Below the pieces are notes generated by a model that was not told where the DNA came from, made no database searches, and saw only the letters and a list, made by a program, of their open reading frames with translations. Below, piece after piece: positions 18,532-28,768 of a DNA stretch of 64,000 bases (its first letter is position 1; each line of letters starts with the position of its first letter). Made by a program: the position numbers and the translations under genes. The DNA is from Nitzschia sp. pyKryTriq1 (Eukaryota; Bacillariophyta; Bacillariophyceae; Bacillariales; Bacillariaceae). Where the stretch lies: contig OY101126.1 of assembly GCA_956465555.1 (NCBI GenBank), positions 166,501-230,500 of the forward strand, read 5' to 3'.

Positions 18532-20232
18532 TTGATGCGAAGCAACAACAAGAATATGAGGAGTCGTCGTCTCGTCCCTGATGATGCTCTTTCATCTTTC
18601 GTTGCGATGAGAGGAGGACGAAGGCATCATCATCATGGTGTGCCGGCATTATGTTGTGCAGTGTTGCTGTTGTTCTGCTGGATGGCAGCGCTCCTCGCGA
18701 TGATCGATGGTGTTTCATCACCCACTTTTGCTTTTACGACAACAACAACGACAATAGGACGAGGAGGAGGAGCACATCAACGATCTAGCAGCAGTAGTAG
18801 CAGTAGACCCCATGAATCTATCCTTAGTAGTAGTGGCGGATGGCCGCTACGACCCACCAGCAGAACAGGGACGATACAACCACAACGACGACAACGACGT
18901 CCCCAAAATCGCATTTCCGTCACCAGCACCGACTTGTCGTCGTCGTCTTCGTCTTGCTTGAACGACGACAATGTTATTTACGAGGAAGACATCAATACTG
19001 TGACCACGCTAATCATTGATCGATCCAAAAGAGGAGGGCAAGTAGCTGGTACTGGTACTGGTATTGGTACAAGAGCAGCAACAACAACAACAAGAACAAC
19101 AGTTACATTGATTGGGACGGCCCATTTGTCCCAAAAATCCAATGAGCAAGTATCACGTATCATTCAAGCGATTCAACCCAATGTCGTATTGGTCGAACTG
19201 GATCCGTCACGACTTCATCGCATTGGAATTCAAGACATTTCTGATATTCAAGTTGCTCGAGTCATCGCCACATCGGATGATATTGTTTTGCCAGTGGTGA
19301 ACATGAACCAAAAAAATAATAACAATAATAATAACAACAACAACAACAACAAGGGGTTGGCGTCGATGGTGGGTCGCCTCCTTTTCAAGCCCTTTTGGAT
19401 CCTTCAAGAAGCATTGACTGAAGTCTTTTCAAGAATTGCTCGAGTACTATTGACTGGCATGTACAAGGATATGGGTAAGAAAATGGCATCAGCAGCAGCA
19501 CCAGCACCAGCAGCAGGCGATGACGGCGACGGCAATCCACCACCTGATGCGGTGGTGGTGGTGGGTGGAGGAGAATTTCTCGCGGCGATTCGGGCGGCCG
19601 AACAGGTACCGGCTTGTTCGACATTAATATTGGGCGATCGATCGTCCATTACGACCATTAAGCGTGCTGCCATGTTGGCTCTGGAGAGTGGCGATCCATG
19701 GGGAGTGTGGGTCCGATTGCAACAAGCGAACCGGGAGGAAATGCAACAATTGGAGGCACAAGTGCGAGCGAAATTACTATTATTAGCACGGCAAGAAGAA
19801 AGTACTACTACTAGTAGTAGTAGTAGTAGTAATAATAATACAACCACAACCACAACCACAACCACAACCACAGTGGATCAGGATAACGCCGCCGTCAATG
19901 TGGCCATGATGGAGGCACTCAAGGAAGATTCTCAGTTTCGCGATCGGCTATTTCGGAAATTGGAACAACAAGTACCAGAGTTCACGCAAGCTTTTCTCAA
20001 AGAACGAGACTACATCATGGCGGAAGCGATTCGGAGAGAATTGGATAATGATGATGAATCATCATCGCCGGATTCCAATCCCGAAGCGGTGGTGGTGGTG
20101 GAACGGGTGGTCGGCGTCGTGGGGCTGGCTCATGTAGCTGGAATAGCGGAGACTCTACGAGCCATGTTTGCGAATGAGACTGTTCCGTTGCTCAAGACGC
20201 AAAACGCTGAGGACGAGGACAGGGCGTCGTAG
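18532..20232 (+). CDS. TraB/PrgY-family protein, probably plastid-targeted
   Basis: A 566-residue intronless protein. The TraB domain is split by low-complexity inserts. It starts at TVTLIGTAHLSQKS (about 189), continues with PNVVLVELDPSRL, has the mid-domain AAIRAAEQVPACSTLILGDR (about 350) with SITTIKRA, and ends with VGVVGLAHVAGIAETL (about 526), matching the two conserved GTAHxS and GxxHxxGI motifs of the family. TraB-like proteins include bacterial pheromone-shutdown factors and eukaryotic mitochondrial or plastid membrane proteins; activity is unproven, though a metallopeptidase-like (Tiki/GumN) fold has been proposed. The N-terminus has a hydrophobic segment (VPALCCAVLLLFCWMAALLA) followed by SSPTFAF, which fits a diatom plastid presequence with Phe at +1. 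Asn, Thr and Ser runs fill the loops. No C-terminal membrane helices are evident, unlike many TraB proteins. Confidence 0.75.
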   Translation: MMRSNNKNMRSRRLVPDDALSSFVAMRGGRRHHHHGVPALCCAVLLLFCWMAALLAMIDGVSSPTFAFTTTTTTIGRGGGAHQRSSSSSSSRPHESILSSSGGWPLRPTSRTGTIQPQRRQRRPQNRISVTSTDLSSSSSSCLNDDNVIYEEDINTVTTLIIDRSKRGGQVAGTGTGIGTRAATTTTRTTVTLIGTAHLSQKSNEQVSRIIQAIQPNVVLVELDPSRLHRIGIQDISDIQVARVIATSDDIVLPVVNMNQKNNNNNNNNNNNNKGLASMVGRLLFKPFWILQEALTEVFSRIARVLLTGMYKDMGKKMASAAAPAPAAGDDGDGNPPPDAVVVVGGGEFLAAIRAAEQVPACSTLILGDRSSITTIKRAAMLALESGDPWGVWVRLQQANREEMQQLEAQVRAKLLLLARQEESTTTSSSSSSNNNTTTTTTTTTTTVDQDNAAVNVAMMEALKEDSQFRDRLFRKLEQQVPEFTQAFLKERDYIMAEAIRRELDNDDESSSPDSNPEAVVVVERVVGVVGLAHVAGIAETLRAMFANETVPLLKTQNAEDEDRAS

Positions 20233-20682
20233 TAGTAGTAGTAGTGCTAAAGACTACCTGTACGTAGTCTACTAGATTAGCCTTCTAGAGTACTACTACA
20301 GTTTGTTTATTGGCACGTATAGGATGATTCGGCAAGGTACAGTACGTATTGAACAGAAGAGTACAACTCTGGCTACGGTAGAGTAAAGTACCACTACTGG
20401 TACTAGTAGTAGTCATACTCCTTTTTTATACTACTACTAATAGTACGTGGTACCACAATATGAAACGATAACATAACCAAGTAGTACTAATAAGCAAGCG
20501 TTGTCAATATACAACTAACAGTATCTATCGGTTATCGTCTCCAAAAAGAAGGAACAGATCCAAGGAACAGAGCCATCGATTATTCACTCCTTCGTGCAGA
20601 CATTAATTCATGCATCCATGCATTAATTCATGCATCCATGCATTCATTCATTCATGGATTCATTCATTCATGGATTCATTAT
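20233..20682. other. Intergenic spacer with tandem repeats
   Basis: Contains TAG/TAC triplet runs and, at 20601-20680, two exact copies of a 20-mer (CATTAATTCATGCATCCATG) followed by CATT-based repeats that share the word ATTCATTCATGG. It lies between the convergent 3' ends of the TraB gene and the small gene at 20683. No gene is seen. Confidence 0.5.
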
Positions 20683-21114
20683 TTATACTCGATCGCTTAT
20701 TGAATCCACCACAGATTCTTCATCAAACAAATCCCCCCGCAGCGCTTCGAGTTGTTCACTGTTGTAGTAGTGGTGATGGGGGTTCATGCGGTTGTGGTTG
20801 TGGTTGTTGGTGTAAAAGTTTTGCATCGCCGAGGCAGTGAATTCGTATTGAATTTGTTGGTCGCAATACACGGTGCACATGCCACACTTTTCCACAAACA
20901 CTTGATTGCAAAGGGAAGCGGCGCGGACCACAAAATCAGTTAGCAGAGAAGCGGAGGAGGACTCATTATCTCCATGATTGGCATGGTTCACTACTGCTGT
21001 TGTTGTTGTTGTTGTTGCTGTTGCTCCTCCTGCTGCTGCTGCTGTTGTTAGAGACATCATCTCTTGAGAGTTTTGGGAGTGAATCCTTTGTTGATCTTCT
21101 TGTTGGCAAGACAT
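20683..21114 (-). CDS. Small hypothetical protein
   Basis: A 143-residue open frame. The first ~60 residues are low-complexity (Thr/Ala from GTT triplets). The centre, LLTDFVVRAASLCNQVFVEK followed by CGMCTVYCDQQIQYEFTASA, looks like genuine protein with four Cys in a short span, then a His/Asn-rich stretch and an acidic end (RGDLFDEESVVDSISDRV). No signal peptide or membrane segment is seen. I do not recognise the family. The non-repetitive middle and a clear start make a real gene more likely than not. Confidence 0.45.
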   Translation of the reverse strand: MSCQQEDQQRIHSQNSQEMMSLTTAAAAGGATATTTTTTAVVNHANHGDNESSSASLLTDFVVRAASLCNQVFVEKCGMCTVYCDQQIQYEFTASAMQNFYTNNHNHNRMNPHHHYYNSEQLEALRGDLFDEESVVDSISDRV

Positions 21115-22873
21115 GATTATTATTTTGCTGGATTGGTGTTGTTATTATTATTTTGGATGGTGCGATGAAGTATGAAAGGAATTGATGAAAGATGAGTTCT
21201 TGTTTCGTGCTTCGGTACCGTACTCGTACAGGTAGTCTACTAGTAGTAGTAGTAGTAGTAGTAGTTGCAATGGATGAGGGAGTCTTCCACACAATAATTA
21301 TTTAAATTTGTGACTTCTGTTCAAGATGAAAGTTTGGGATAGAGCTGGCGATGGATGGTTCCCGGCTGGACTCTTGCGAGGGGAGTTTCGTTCTTTCAAA
21401 AGATGGCACTGGATCTTGTGGACGGTTCTCTCCCAAGAATCAACAATTGGATGGATAATCAATTGTATTCAGTAATGAAGATATATATTAATATTGCGCG
21501 CCAAACAACGAGCCACTTTCAGTCAAGCTTCAGTCGTCGGGGGCGCAAATCGTCTGTCCTTCGGATGTGCCATTCGGAAGACAAGGAAATGCATTCGCAT
21601 TGTTCGAAAAATACTCGTACAATAATCGAAGGAGAAGAAGAGACCCTTGAAGAGACGGCGACTCGTTGACACTTGCTTGACACTGGTACTACCGGTACGA
21701 CGTACGTACAGAGTAACTACAGAGAGTAGTAGTAACTACTCTCTACTCTACGCTCCCTCTCTCTACTCTACTACTAGCTAGTAGTAGAGAGTAGGTCCCT
21801 CTCTACCTACCGGTTGAGTCTGTCTACTGCTACTACTAGCTAGTACAGTAGGAGAGAGATCATACTACAATTTGCTAAACAATTGATTTTTGCGATTGCC
21901 GATCTGCACGCGAGGGGTGCATCAGATAACCACACACTACGGTGCATGGAGGCGCTCTCTGCAGCTAAATTTCTCGAACATTTCATTTGTTTAGCAAATT
22001 GTAGTAGACGATGGAGAGCTGATATTTCTCGGCAGTAGCAAAGAGTCGGCAGTTCTTTAGTGATACCGGCCGGTACTGGTACTCGTCGTCCTCTCTAGTA
22101 CCGGCCGCGGTACGACTTGTACAGAGGAGTACTACAGGTAGCTAGCTCTCTCTCTCTCTCTAGTAGTAGAGAGAGTAGAGAGAGTATGTACTACGACTAC
22201 TTATTAGTAGCAGTAGCTACTACCCTACTAGCTAGTGCAGTAGAGTAGCGAGACGAGGACGAGGATGAGGACGACGAGGACTAGTGCTGGACTAATCGAG
22301 TAGATCAGCATAATGCATTTTGTTGCTTGTTCGACTTCATACCCGAAGGTACTGCTAGTACTACCGGTAGAGACTGGTACTATACTACTAGTAGCTAGAC
22401 ATTTTTGTTATATCGGAGTGATGCACGATACAACATCGTACTCCTACTGTACGGTACAGATTATAGGTTGCTGTCGAACGTTCCGGCACACACACACACA
22501 CTCTACCCGTACGGTAGAACATGATGCTGTGCTGTACGAACTTACTCGACAAATCGCCGTTTGATGATATTCTTCTCTGTTTTTTAGAAATAATAATAAC
22601 ATGTAAAGCACCCTATCGATTGATGATGATAATAATAATAATAATGGAACAGAAAATAAGAATTGCTTGCCTCTGCCGCAAAGGCTGCCTGTAGTGTAGG
22701 CACAGGCAGGGCCATGCAACTAGTCTTTCCTCTCGTCTTCGCCGCCGCCGTCTCCAAACCATCCGCACTGCGTCGTGCGTAGAATAATATTATGGTTCTC
22801 CAGTATTTGCCGCCTCGCCTCTCCTCTCCTCTTCTTTCTTCACTTCGTAGGAATGAATAAAGTCAAGTTAGAC
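21115..22873. other. Intergenic region with MITE-like element and palindromes
   Basis: No gene is supported. Apart from the inverted-repeat element at 21863-22006, it holds TAG runs (21238-21264), a 10-bp-stem hairpin at 21721-21744 (AGAGAGTAGT...ACTACTCTCT), a perfect 20-bp palindrome at 21768-21787, CT/GA dinucleotide runs near 22145-22180, a CA run near 22487 and TACCGGTA at 21690 and 22362. Confidence 0.5.
21863..22006. mobile_element. MITE-like element with 18-bp terminal inverted repeats and TA target duplication
   Basis: CTACAATTTGCTAAACAA at 21865-21882 is repeated in exact inverse complement at 21987-22004, and each end is bordered by TA (21863-21864 and 22005-22006). The element is thus 140 bp between TA dinucleotides. 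Size, perfect terminal repeats and the TA duplication fit a non-autonomous Tc1/mariner-type MITE. It contains no open frame. Perfect ends suggest it is recent. An alternative is a chance or regulatory hairpin, unlikely for an 18-20 bp perfect match. Confidence 0.7.
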
Positions 22874-24186
22874 TTAGTACCTTGCCTCCTCAACACCTGC
22901 TCCTTCCAATCGCTCACGTCCGTCGGCCGAACCGCCCGCCTCGTGTCGGTTCCAGTCCCAGTCGAGACTTGAGTGGTTGTTGGTGTATCCCTGCGAGCGG
23001 AACAAGTCACGGAACATACCCCGCAAGTAGGCAATGTTTGGCTTGGCCTCGAACTTGAGCGAACGGCAGTATGCCAAGTATTCGGCAAACTGCGAGGGGC
23101 AGCCCTGGCACAAGGCGGGAATGGTAATGGACTGTTTCTTTTCCATAATCAACTTGTATTTCTTGGTGGCGGACTTGGCCTTGAGTCCTTGCCACGGAAG
23201 TCCTCCCTTGAGGAAGTAGACGAGGACGTATCCAATGGACTCGAGGTCATCTCGTCGGGATTGTTCGACTCCCAAGTGGTTGTTGATGGAGGCGTAACGG
23301 GGAGTTCCAGTCAAGGAGCGTCCTTCGCGCTGGGGAATGTGCTGAAGGGTTCGGGGGTGACGGTACCTCTTGGAGAGACCAAAGTCAATGCAGTAGATAA
23401 AGTTTCCGTTTCCGCGTCCACCGTCCGTGACAAAGTTGGCCGGCTTGATATCTCGGTGGATCAAGTGGCGAGAGTGCATGAGCTCAACGCGTTCCAGCAT
23501 TTGATCGGCGACCATGAGGACCGTCTTGAGCGAGAATCGGCGACCGCACTTGTTGAATTGATCCTCCAAGGAAGGGCCCAGCAGGTCCATGACCATGAGG
23601 TTGTACGAGTCCTGAGTTCCAAAGTAGTGGACCTTGGCGAAGCCGGGAGCATTTTGCAGTTCTCGGTACACCTTGTACTCGTGGCGAAGCTGAGGGCACC
23701 GGGCCCCGTGCTTTTCAAACTTGACGGCTACCTTTTCTCCATTGGCGCCGACACCTGCGGGGGAAGGAGATAGGGGGTTGTTGCGTGAGACAAAAATGCA
23801 AGCATGAATATTGTATTGGGTGATGATGGAGAGCCAATGATCCAAAGTAGAAGTGACACCCTGGCAGAACCTACGGGTCACCAAACCCGCCCCCCGCACA
23901 CAAGCAGCACCGCGACTTACCGAGGTAGATATCTCCAAAGGAACCTCCACCCACTCGCTTGGTAATTCTGTATTTCTACAATAGAGGGAGAGAAAAGGAA
24001 GGAGCAAGAATGGTAAGAGAGAGAGAGAGAGAGATGTTTGTAAATGTCATTCTCCATGGTCATTTTCCAGCCGCGCAGCGCTCAGTACTGAAAACCACGT
24101 AGTAACACTACGACGCAGCGAACGAACGGTCCGATAAAATTCGGCCATGGGGAGCGATCGACACCTACCGAAATGGACGATTGCAT
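22874..24186 (-). CDS. Casein kinase 1 family Ser/Thr kinase, three exons
   Basis: Three exons on the minus strand give 317 residues: 24169-24186 (18 nt, MQSSIS), 23921-23975 and 22874-23754, joined by GTAGGT..AG and GTAAGT..CAG introns whose phases agree. Kinase features are complete: glycine loop VGGGSFG (14-20), catalytic lysine in VAVKFEK (36), HRDIKPANF near 122, and DFGLSKRY near 147. CK1 hallmarks are also present, including a divergent APE-loop region (TGTPRYASINNHLG) and the CK1-type VLVYFLKGGLPWQGLKA. CK1 kinases phosphorylate acidic or primed Ser/Thr sites and act in membrane traffic, cell cycle and circadian control. The tail after the domain is only ~25 residues, so this is a short CK1 without the regulatory C-terminus of delta/epsilon forms. 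The open frame continues upstream through the intron, but that part is not kinase sequence. Confidence 0.9.
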
Positions 24187-25087
24187 CCTGTTACTATTCT
24201 ACAATCAAATTCTTTGCTGATGTTGCTGCTGCGTAATAATAGAGTCAGAGAAACAATCAAACAACGATCGATCAATGAATGAATGTCCAAAACTCTCAAT
24301 CAAACAAAGAGAGAGAGAGGCACACGGAAGTGGATGGATGGCAAAAGTAAACTATTCTGTCGCGAGCGCTCGCTGGCTGCCCCGCTAAAGCCAGCCGCCG
24401 CATCAACGAAAGGCAAGTGCTAGTAGCGAGCAATCGCCAAGTTGCATCGCAAGTCTTGTCGCCAGAAGAGGAGACGGACCGGAGTACTACAAATCAATAA
24501 CTAATTTATTCGCAATATGCGCCCGCATGTTGTGATCATATTAGAGAATGAAGAATATATTTTGGTTTTAGCATGTGCCGGTCGCTAATTCGAAGCAATG
24601 ATATCATCAGGCTTGAATATATATAAATACTTTGTCCTCCGACGACTCCATGGAGTCGTCACTATACTATCACTCTTGCGTGTGTCACACCGCGCCGCGC
24701 CGCGAACGAAGGCGATTTTATTATTTGCTATTTTTTAGTGTGCGTGACTTTTTGTCTGCTTCGCCTTTTTCTCCCGCGCACTCATCGGCGGCGTCGGCAG
24801 TCGGCAGGCATGCGCCAGATTCCCGCTTCGAATCCTCAACCGCAAACCGCGCGCGGCCGACGACCATCGACCATGGCCGACCATGGCCACCCCTCTTGGG
24901 GATGCGAGGATGTGAAACACGAAACACCGCGGCCCTCCTGCAGTGCCTTGTACGCACTGCGTACCTGGAACTGTATCTTTCACATCGGGACGTGCTACGA
25001 ATCCCAGCCCTTCCAACTTCCAACACTTTGTATCTATAGTAGTGAACTAAACTACAAGTAGAATACTTACTGCTTGTACTTGTAACA
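24187..25087. promoter_or_regulatory. Divergent promoter region between CK1 and LRR genes
   Basis: These 900 bp separate two divergently transcribed genes. A TATA-like ATATATAAATAC lies at 24619-24630 on the plus strand, followed by a perfect 20-nt palindrome (GACGACTCCATGGAGTCGTC, 24641-24660). Further on are duplicated GACCATGGCC-type words near 24870-24893. Short open frames here are interleaved on both strands and unconvincing. Confidence 0.4.
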
Positions 25088-26671
25088 ATGAGAGAAATCC
25101 CCTCTCTCCAAACCCTCTGTCTCCGAAGTGTCGGAGGCAAAGCCTGTAGTGGAGAAGAGACGTTTGCACTGCAAGATGAAACGCAGCATCATGGATCACT
25201 AATATCCTCCTCCTCGTCCTCTCGCCTTTCATCGGCCTCGAAACTCTTGCGAGCGTACTATCGTGACGATAACAAACCTTTCATTACGAGAATTCCTGCC
25301 ATTGGTCGAGGGAGTGCTCGTCGCAAACAAGCCAACGATGTGGATTTGAATCATCCGTGGGTCGCTGTGCTGTTGCGAAATGAAGTGAATGAGAATGCAA
25401 ATGCAAATGAGAATGAAGACAAAAATGAAAATGAAAATGAAAACGAAGGAGACAATGACAAGGAAAACAACATCACAGCAGCATACGACAATACAAATAC
25501 GAAACGTAGTACAGTTCTGTACGCGGAACACAATACTCCCGCCTTGGATGTGTTGCAATCCTACATTGATTCCTTAGTGGAATTGTCCCGATTTGATGAT
25601 GCTCGATTAGGATTGCACTTTTTTCAAGAATGGAAAGCCAATGTGATTGCCAAAGATCCAGTTTGGGCCGAACAGTATTACAAGGAACAAGAAGCAAAGA
25701 GTATTGCTGCTGCTGCTGCTAGCAGTACGCCCCGCCCTTCCAAGAGACGTCGATCTTCGAAGGGTGCAGCTAATGCTACCGCTACTGCTTCTTCTCCCGC
25801 AACCCCGTCTATGGTTTCTTTAACAGATACCACCGCACCTCCACCTCTCGGTTCTCTGTCTCTGTATAATACCATCATTCAAGACGAAACCATTCAAGCC
25901 ATGGTCGAATCCAACATGACCTATCATTTGGCCGTATTGGATTGGACGGGGGTGCAAACCTTGACGGACGATTATTTACAAGAAATTGTGACCCGGGCAC
26001 CTCATTTGCAACGATTGTCCGTCAAGAATTGTCGTCGACTGACGCAAATATCACTCGAATGTTTGAGCGACCATTTGGGCCCCTCCTTGACGGCACTCGA
26101 TATTGGAGGTGCGTATCAATTTCAAGCCTCGCACGTGATTGAAATGGTGGCCGCCTTGCCCAAATTGACGGAACTGCATGCGAGTGGACTCTTGTGGACG
26201 GACGCCCTGCTAGCCGATTTGTGTAGTATGCGGTCGTGGACGGCCTTGAGTTTGGGATTTTTATTGCCGCAACATGTCACATCGAATGGATTGAAACAAG
26301 CCTTGGTAGGTACCAGTCAACAAGCAGCGACATTGAAAAGTTTGGCATTGCCCTTTTGTGAACACATTGTTGATGCGGCCTTGTTGGGTGTACTGGGACG
26401 TCATTTGCCGAATGTCGTATGTTTGGATGTCCGAGGAAATTCAGGGTTGAATTCCTTGACGGGATGGTACGATGGACGAGCTACGATTCATGAACCCAGA
26501 ATGGTGGGTCCCCAACCGCTGTTTGTATTGGCACGATATTCTGGTATTTCCAAGGCCAATGTGGAAGATACCAAACGAATTCATCCTTTGCAAGCGATGG
26601 ATCTGGTCTGCTGTATGGACTCGGATGGAGTCGGTATGGGGATTCGAAGATATGAAACTATCCAGAAATGA
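25088..26671 (+). CDS. Leucine-rich-repeat protein (AMN1/F-box-LRR type)
   Basis: A 527-residue intronless protein. Residues about 290-460 contain Cys-containing leucine-rich repeats: LTDDYLQEIVTRAPHLQRLS, VKNCRRLTQISLECLSDHLG, LTALDIGG, LPKLTELHASGLLWTDALLA, LKSLALPFCEHIVDAALLGV and LPNVVCLDVRGN. This is the AMN1/F-box-LRR style and suggests a protein-interaction surface, often in ubiquitin ligases, but no F-box is evident. The N-terminal half has an Asn/Glu repeat (NENEDKNENENENE, from AATGAA hexamers near 25395-25450), a basic SKRRRSSK block that could act as an NLS (about 218-226), and Ala/Ser linkers. The function is not further assigned. Confidence 0.7.
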   Translation: MREIPSLQTLCLRSVGGKACSGEETFALQDETQHHGSLISSSSSSRLSSASKLLRAYYRDDNKPFITRIPAIGRGSARRKQANDVDLNHPWVAVLLRNEVNENANANENEDKNENENENEGDNDKENNITAAYDNTNTKRSTVLYAEHNTPALDVLQSYIDSLVELSRFDDARLGLHFFQEWKANVIAKDPVWAEQYYKEQEAKSIAAAAASSTPRPSKRRRSSKGAANATATASSPATPSMVSLTDTTAPPPLGSLSLYNTIIQDETIQAMVESNMTYHLAVLDWTGVQTLTDDYLQEIVTRAPHLQRLSVKNCRRLTQISLECLSDHLGPSLTALDIGGAYQFQASHVIEMVAALPKLTELHASGLLWTDALLADLCSMRSWTALSLGFLLPQHVTSNGLKQALVGTSQQAATLKSLALPFCEHIVDAALLGVLGRHLPNVVCLDVRGNSGLNSLTGWYDGRATIHEPRMVGPQPLFVLARYSGISKANVEDTKRIHPLQAMDLVCCMDSDGVGMGIRRYETIQK

Positions 26672-27223
26672 TAATTATTATAACACAAGGCAAAATGAGC
26701 AGCAGAAGCAGCAGCAACAACAACAAAAGCAGACGAAAACACTTCTTCGTTCTAAAATTAAAGGTACTTAGTCTAGTACTGCATGATACATATTTCAAAA
26801 AAGAAGATGGATCTTTGGTATGGTAGTACTACGTATCATTCATGGTCACTCGGATTTTGGGGTTGCCATTCTTCTGCCGCCCAAGTCGACTGTTATTGCA
26901 GTGGACCCGTTGTTGCTGCCTTCGCCCCCCCCCCCCCCCCCCCCCAAGACAGATCGAAGAAGACAGTAGAGGACGTCGAAGAAGAATGATGATGATCATC
27001 ATCAATCATCAAGAATCTTCCCAGCAGCAGATAAGAATTACGTTATATAGAAAGAAACCAAAACAGTGCAGAGTGCGGCAACGACAGACAGAAAGCTGTT
27101 GTTGCTTGTCGAGTAGAGAGGCGATTTGGCAGCCTGTCGCACTACAGTAGTCCTATTCGGGATGCGATACTCCTACAGTACATGTACGGTATGAATTGAA
27201 TATGATATAGAATCTCCCCTCTA

Positions 27224-27300
27224 GTAATATTAGTTTTCGTGATGCAATATGGCCGTGATGGCCATATTATGCTACAACCATGATGGTATCCTAATATTAC
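27224..27300. repeat. Nested inverted repeat (foldback, 77 bp)
   Basis: GTAATATTAG (27224-27233) and CTAATATTAC (27291-27300) are exact inverse complements. Inside them AATATGGCC and GGCCATATT (27247-27269) form a second perfect 9-bp stem with a 5-nt loop. Lying between two convergent 3' ends, it could be a small foldback element or a transcript-end structure. I cannot decide between them. Confidence 0.5.
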
Positions 27301-27368
27301 CTGATCAGCAGCGTGCCCTTTCCTTCTTTGATATTCTTGTTGGTTTGCTGCTTTTTCGTTCTTGTCTG

Positions 27369-27428
27369 CTTTGTTTTGCTTTGTTTTGTCTTGTTTTGTT
27401 TTGTTTTGTTTTGTTTTGTTTTGTTTTG
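27369..27428. repeat. TTTTG pentanucleotide tandem array
   Basis: About ten copies of a TTTTG/TTTGT unit with a few substitutions at the left end, immediately downstream of the stop codon of the leftward gene. It is a simple satellite. Confidence 0.85.
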
Positions 27429-27433
27429 CTCAT

Positions 27434-28768
27434 TTATCGATAGGACCGAGATCGTGACTTCCGCAATGGCCAAATACTTGCAGGAGTCCAACAAGAACGG
27501 CCTTCCCCAATGTCAGCAAACAAGTCTGGATCGTAAATGACTTCAATCGCTTGGGAAGCTTTGGCTTGTTGCTGTTTGATGTTGGACCCGGGGTCAGCCA
27601 ACCAGGAGGATTGGTGGTGGTGGTGGTGGTGGTTGCTCCTCTTGCTGTTGCTGTTGCTGTTGCTGTTGTTGCTCTTTGCAAAATACTCCTCATCCTCATC
27701 GTCCCCATCATTGGCATCATAATTCTCATAGTACTCGCCACTGTAGTCGGCATCATCGCCATCGCCGGCAAGTAGCAATGATGATGATGGCGCCAATGAG
27801 ACAATAGTAGTAGTAGTCTCACCATGAGTACCATTATCAAATGTAGGTGTGGGAGACTTGGCCAAGGCTCGCAAATCATTGTCGATATCTTCCATTTCCA
27901 ACATGGCAAAGTTTCGTGCCATGACATCTGTTTGGTTTTGTTCGTAATCGTCGTAAAGGTCTCTTCCTCCTTTTCCCATTGGAGCAGTAATACTAGCGGT
28001 AGTATTACCAGGAGGAGTGGGAGTATCATTTGTCGATCGGCGAAACAGCGTCTTGCTCTTGTTGCTCTTTCGTTGTTGTTTTTGTTTTTGTTTGGTTGCC
28101 GCTGCCGCCATGAGTGTCATGGGAGAAGCAGAAGCAGAAGCACCACCAGTAGTACCGGTAGCAGTCGTGATGACTCTAGGCTCTCCTTCTCGTTCAAAAT
28201 CATCGTAGGAAGAGCAATCCATGAGTTGGGAAGCAAACGTGTCCCACTCATCCAAGTCCTCTTGTTCCTGAAGAAGTTGAACGCCGCCATCCAAAATCGA
28301 GGAACAGTCTTGATCCCGTTCCAACATGGATGGCGCAACTGTCGTGGCCAGAGTCACCATGGTGGTATCGTCATCGGCAATCATCATATTATTGCTGTTG
28401 CTATTGCCTTTGCTGTTGCCTTTGCTTTTGGTATTGCCAGCAGAGGCACTTCGAGGATCACAGTGTTGCAACAGCGAAACGGCGGCCCCGCACAAGTCGT
28501 GTTCTTCCTCCTCCTCACCCCCCTTATTCTTATTGCCAGAATAAGCACGACGACGACGTTCTGCTTCACGTTCTTGCAATAACTGAATCATTTTACGATT
28601 GCAAACTCCATGAGAAGAATAGGTGGGACGGAATTCCTGTTTCTTTTCTTCCAGGGAACAATAGTCATCATCATTATCATCATAATCGTCGTCCTCGTAG
28701 TCATTGTCATTGTCATCTTGGGGATCATCAGTCCAAGTGACTTCGATGCCTGCCACGGGAGCGGACAT
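27434..28768 (-). CDS. Acidic, disordered hypothetical protein
   Basis: A 444-residue intronless frame. The N-terminus is MSAPVAGIEVTWTDD followed by an Asp/Asn/Tyr-rich acidic tract, then a more ordered basic helix (CNRKMIQLLQEREAERRRRA). The middle is Ser/Asn/Lys linkers around VMARNFAMLEMEDIDNDLRA, which looks like a conserved helix. The end holds ASQAIEVIYDPDLFADIGEG and a basic RKSRSRSYR tail. No signal peptide, membrane segment or known domain is visible. Alternating acidic and basic disorder would suit a nuclear scaffold or RNA-associated protein, but that is only an impression. The family is unrecognised. Confidence 0.6.
   Translation of the reverse strand: MSAPVAGIEVTWTDDPQDDNDNDYEDDDYDDNDDDYCSLEEKKQEFRPTYSSHGVCNRKMIQLLQEREAERRRRAYSGNKNKGGEEEEEHDLCGAAVSLLQHCDPRSASAGNTKSKGNSKGNSNSNNMMIADDDTTMVTLATTVAPSMLERDQDCSSILDGGVQLLQEQEDLDEWDTFASQLMDCSSYDDFEREGEPRVITTATGTTGGASASASPMTLMAAAATKQKQKQQRKSNKSKTLFRRSTNDTPTPPGNTTASITAPMGKGGRDLYDDYEQNQTDVMARNFAMLEMEDIDNDLRALAKSPTPTFDNGTHGETTTTIVSLAPSSSLLLAGDGDDADYSGEYYENYDANDGDDEDEEYFAKSNNSNSNSNSKRSNHHHHHHQSSWLADPGSNIKQQQAKASQAIEVIYDPDLFADIGEGRSCWTPASIWPLRKSRSRSYR

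Larger units (their letters stand above)
26672..27433. other. Intergenic region between convergent genes
   Basis: Holds CAG/CAA triplets after the LRR gene, a run of 21 C at 26925-26945, a 77-bp foldback at 27224-27300 (separate entry) and a TTTTG pentamer array at about 27369-27428 that abuts the 3' end of the leftward gene. No gene is seen. Confidence 0.5.

Noticed and set aside
24632-25140. Overlapping open frames on both strands before the LRR gene
   Set aside because: Several frames are open at once because of GC-rich composition. None has a domain or good start, and the region is better read as promoter.
27292-27300. TAATATTAC, the nonanucleotide of some circular ssDNA virus origins
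   Set aside because: It lies in a stem of a palindromic AT word, not in a loop, and no replication protein gene is near. Chance is the simplest explanation.
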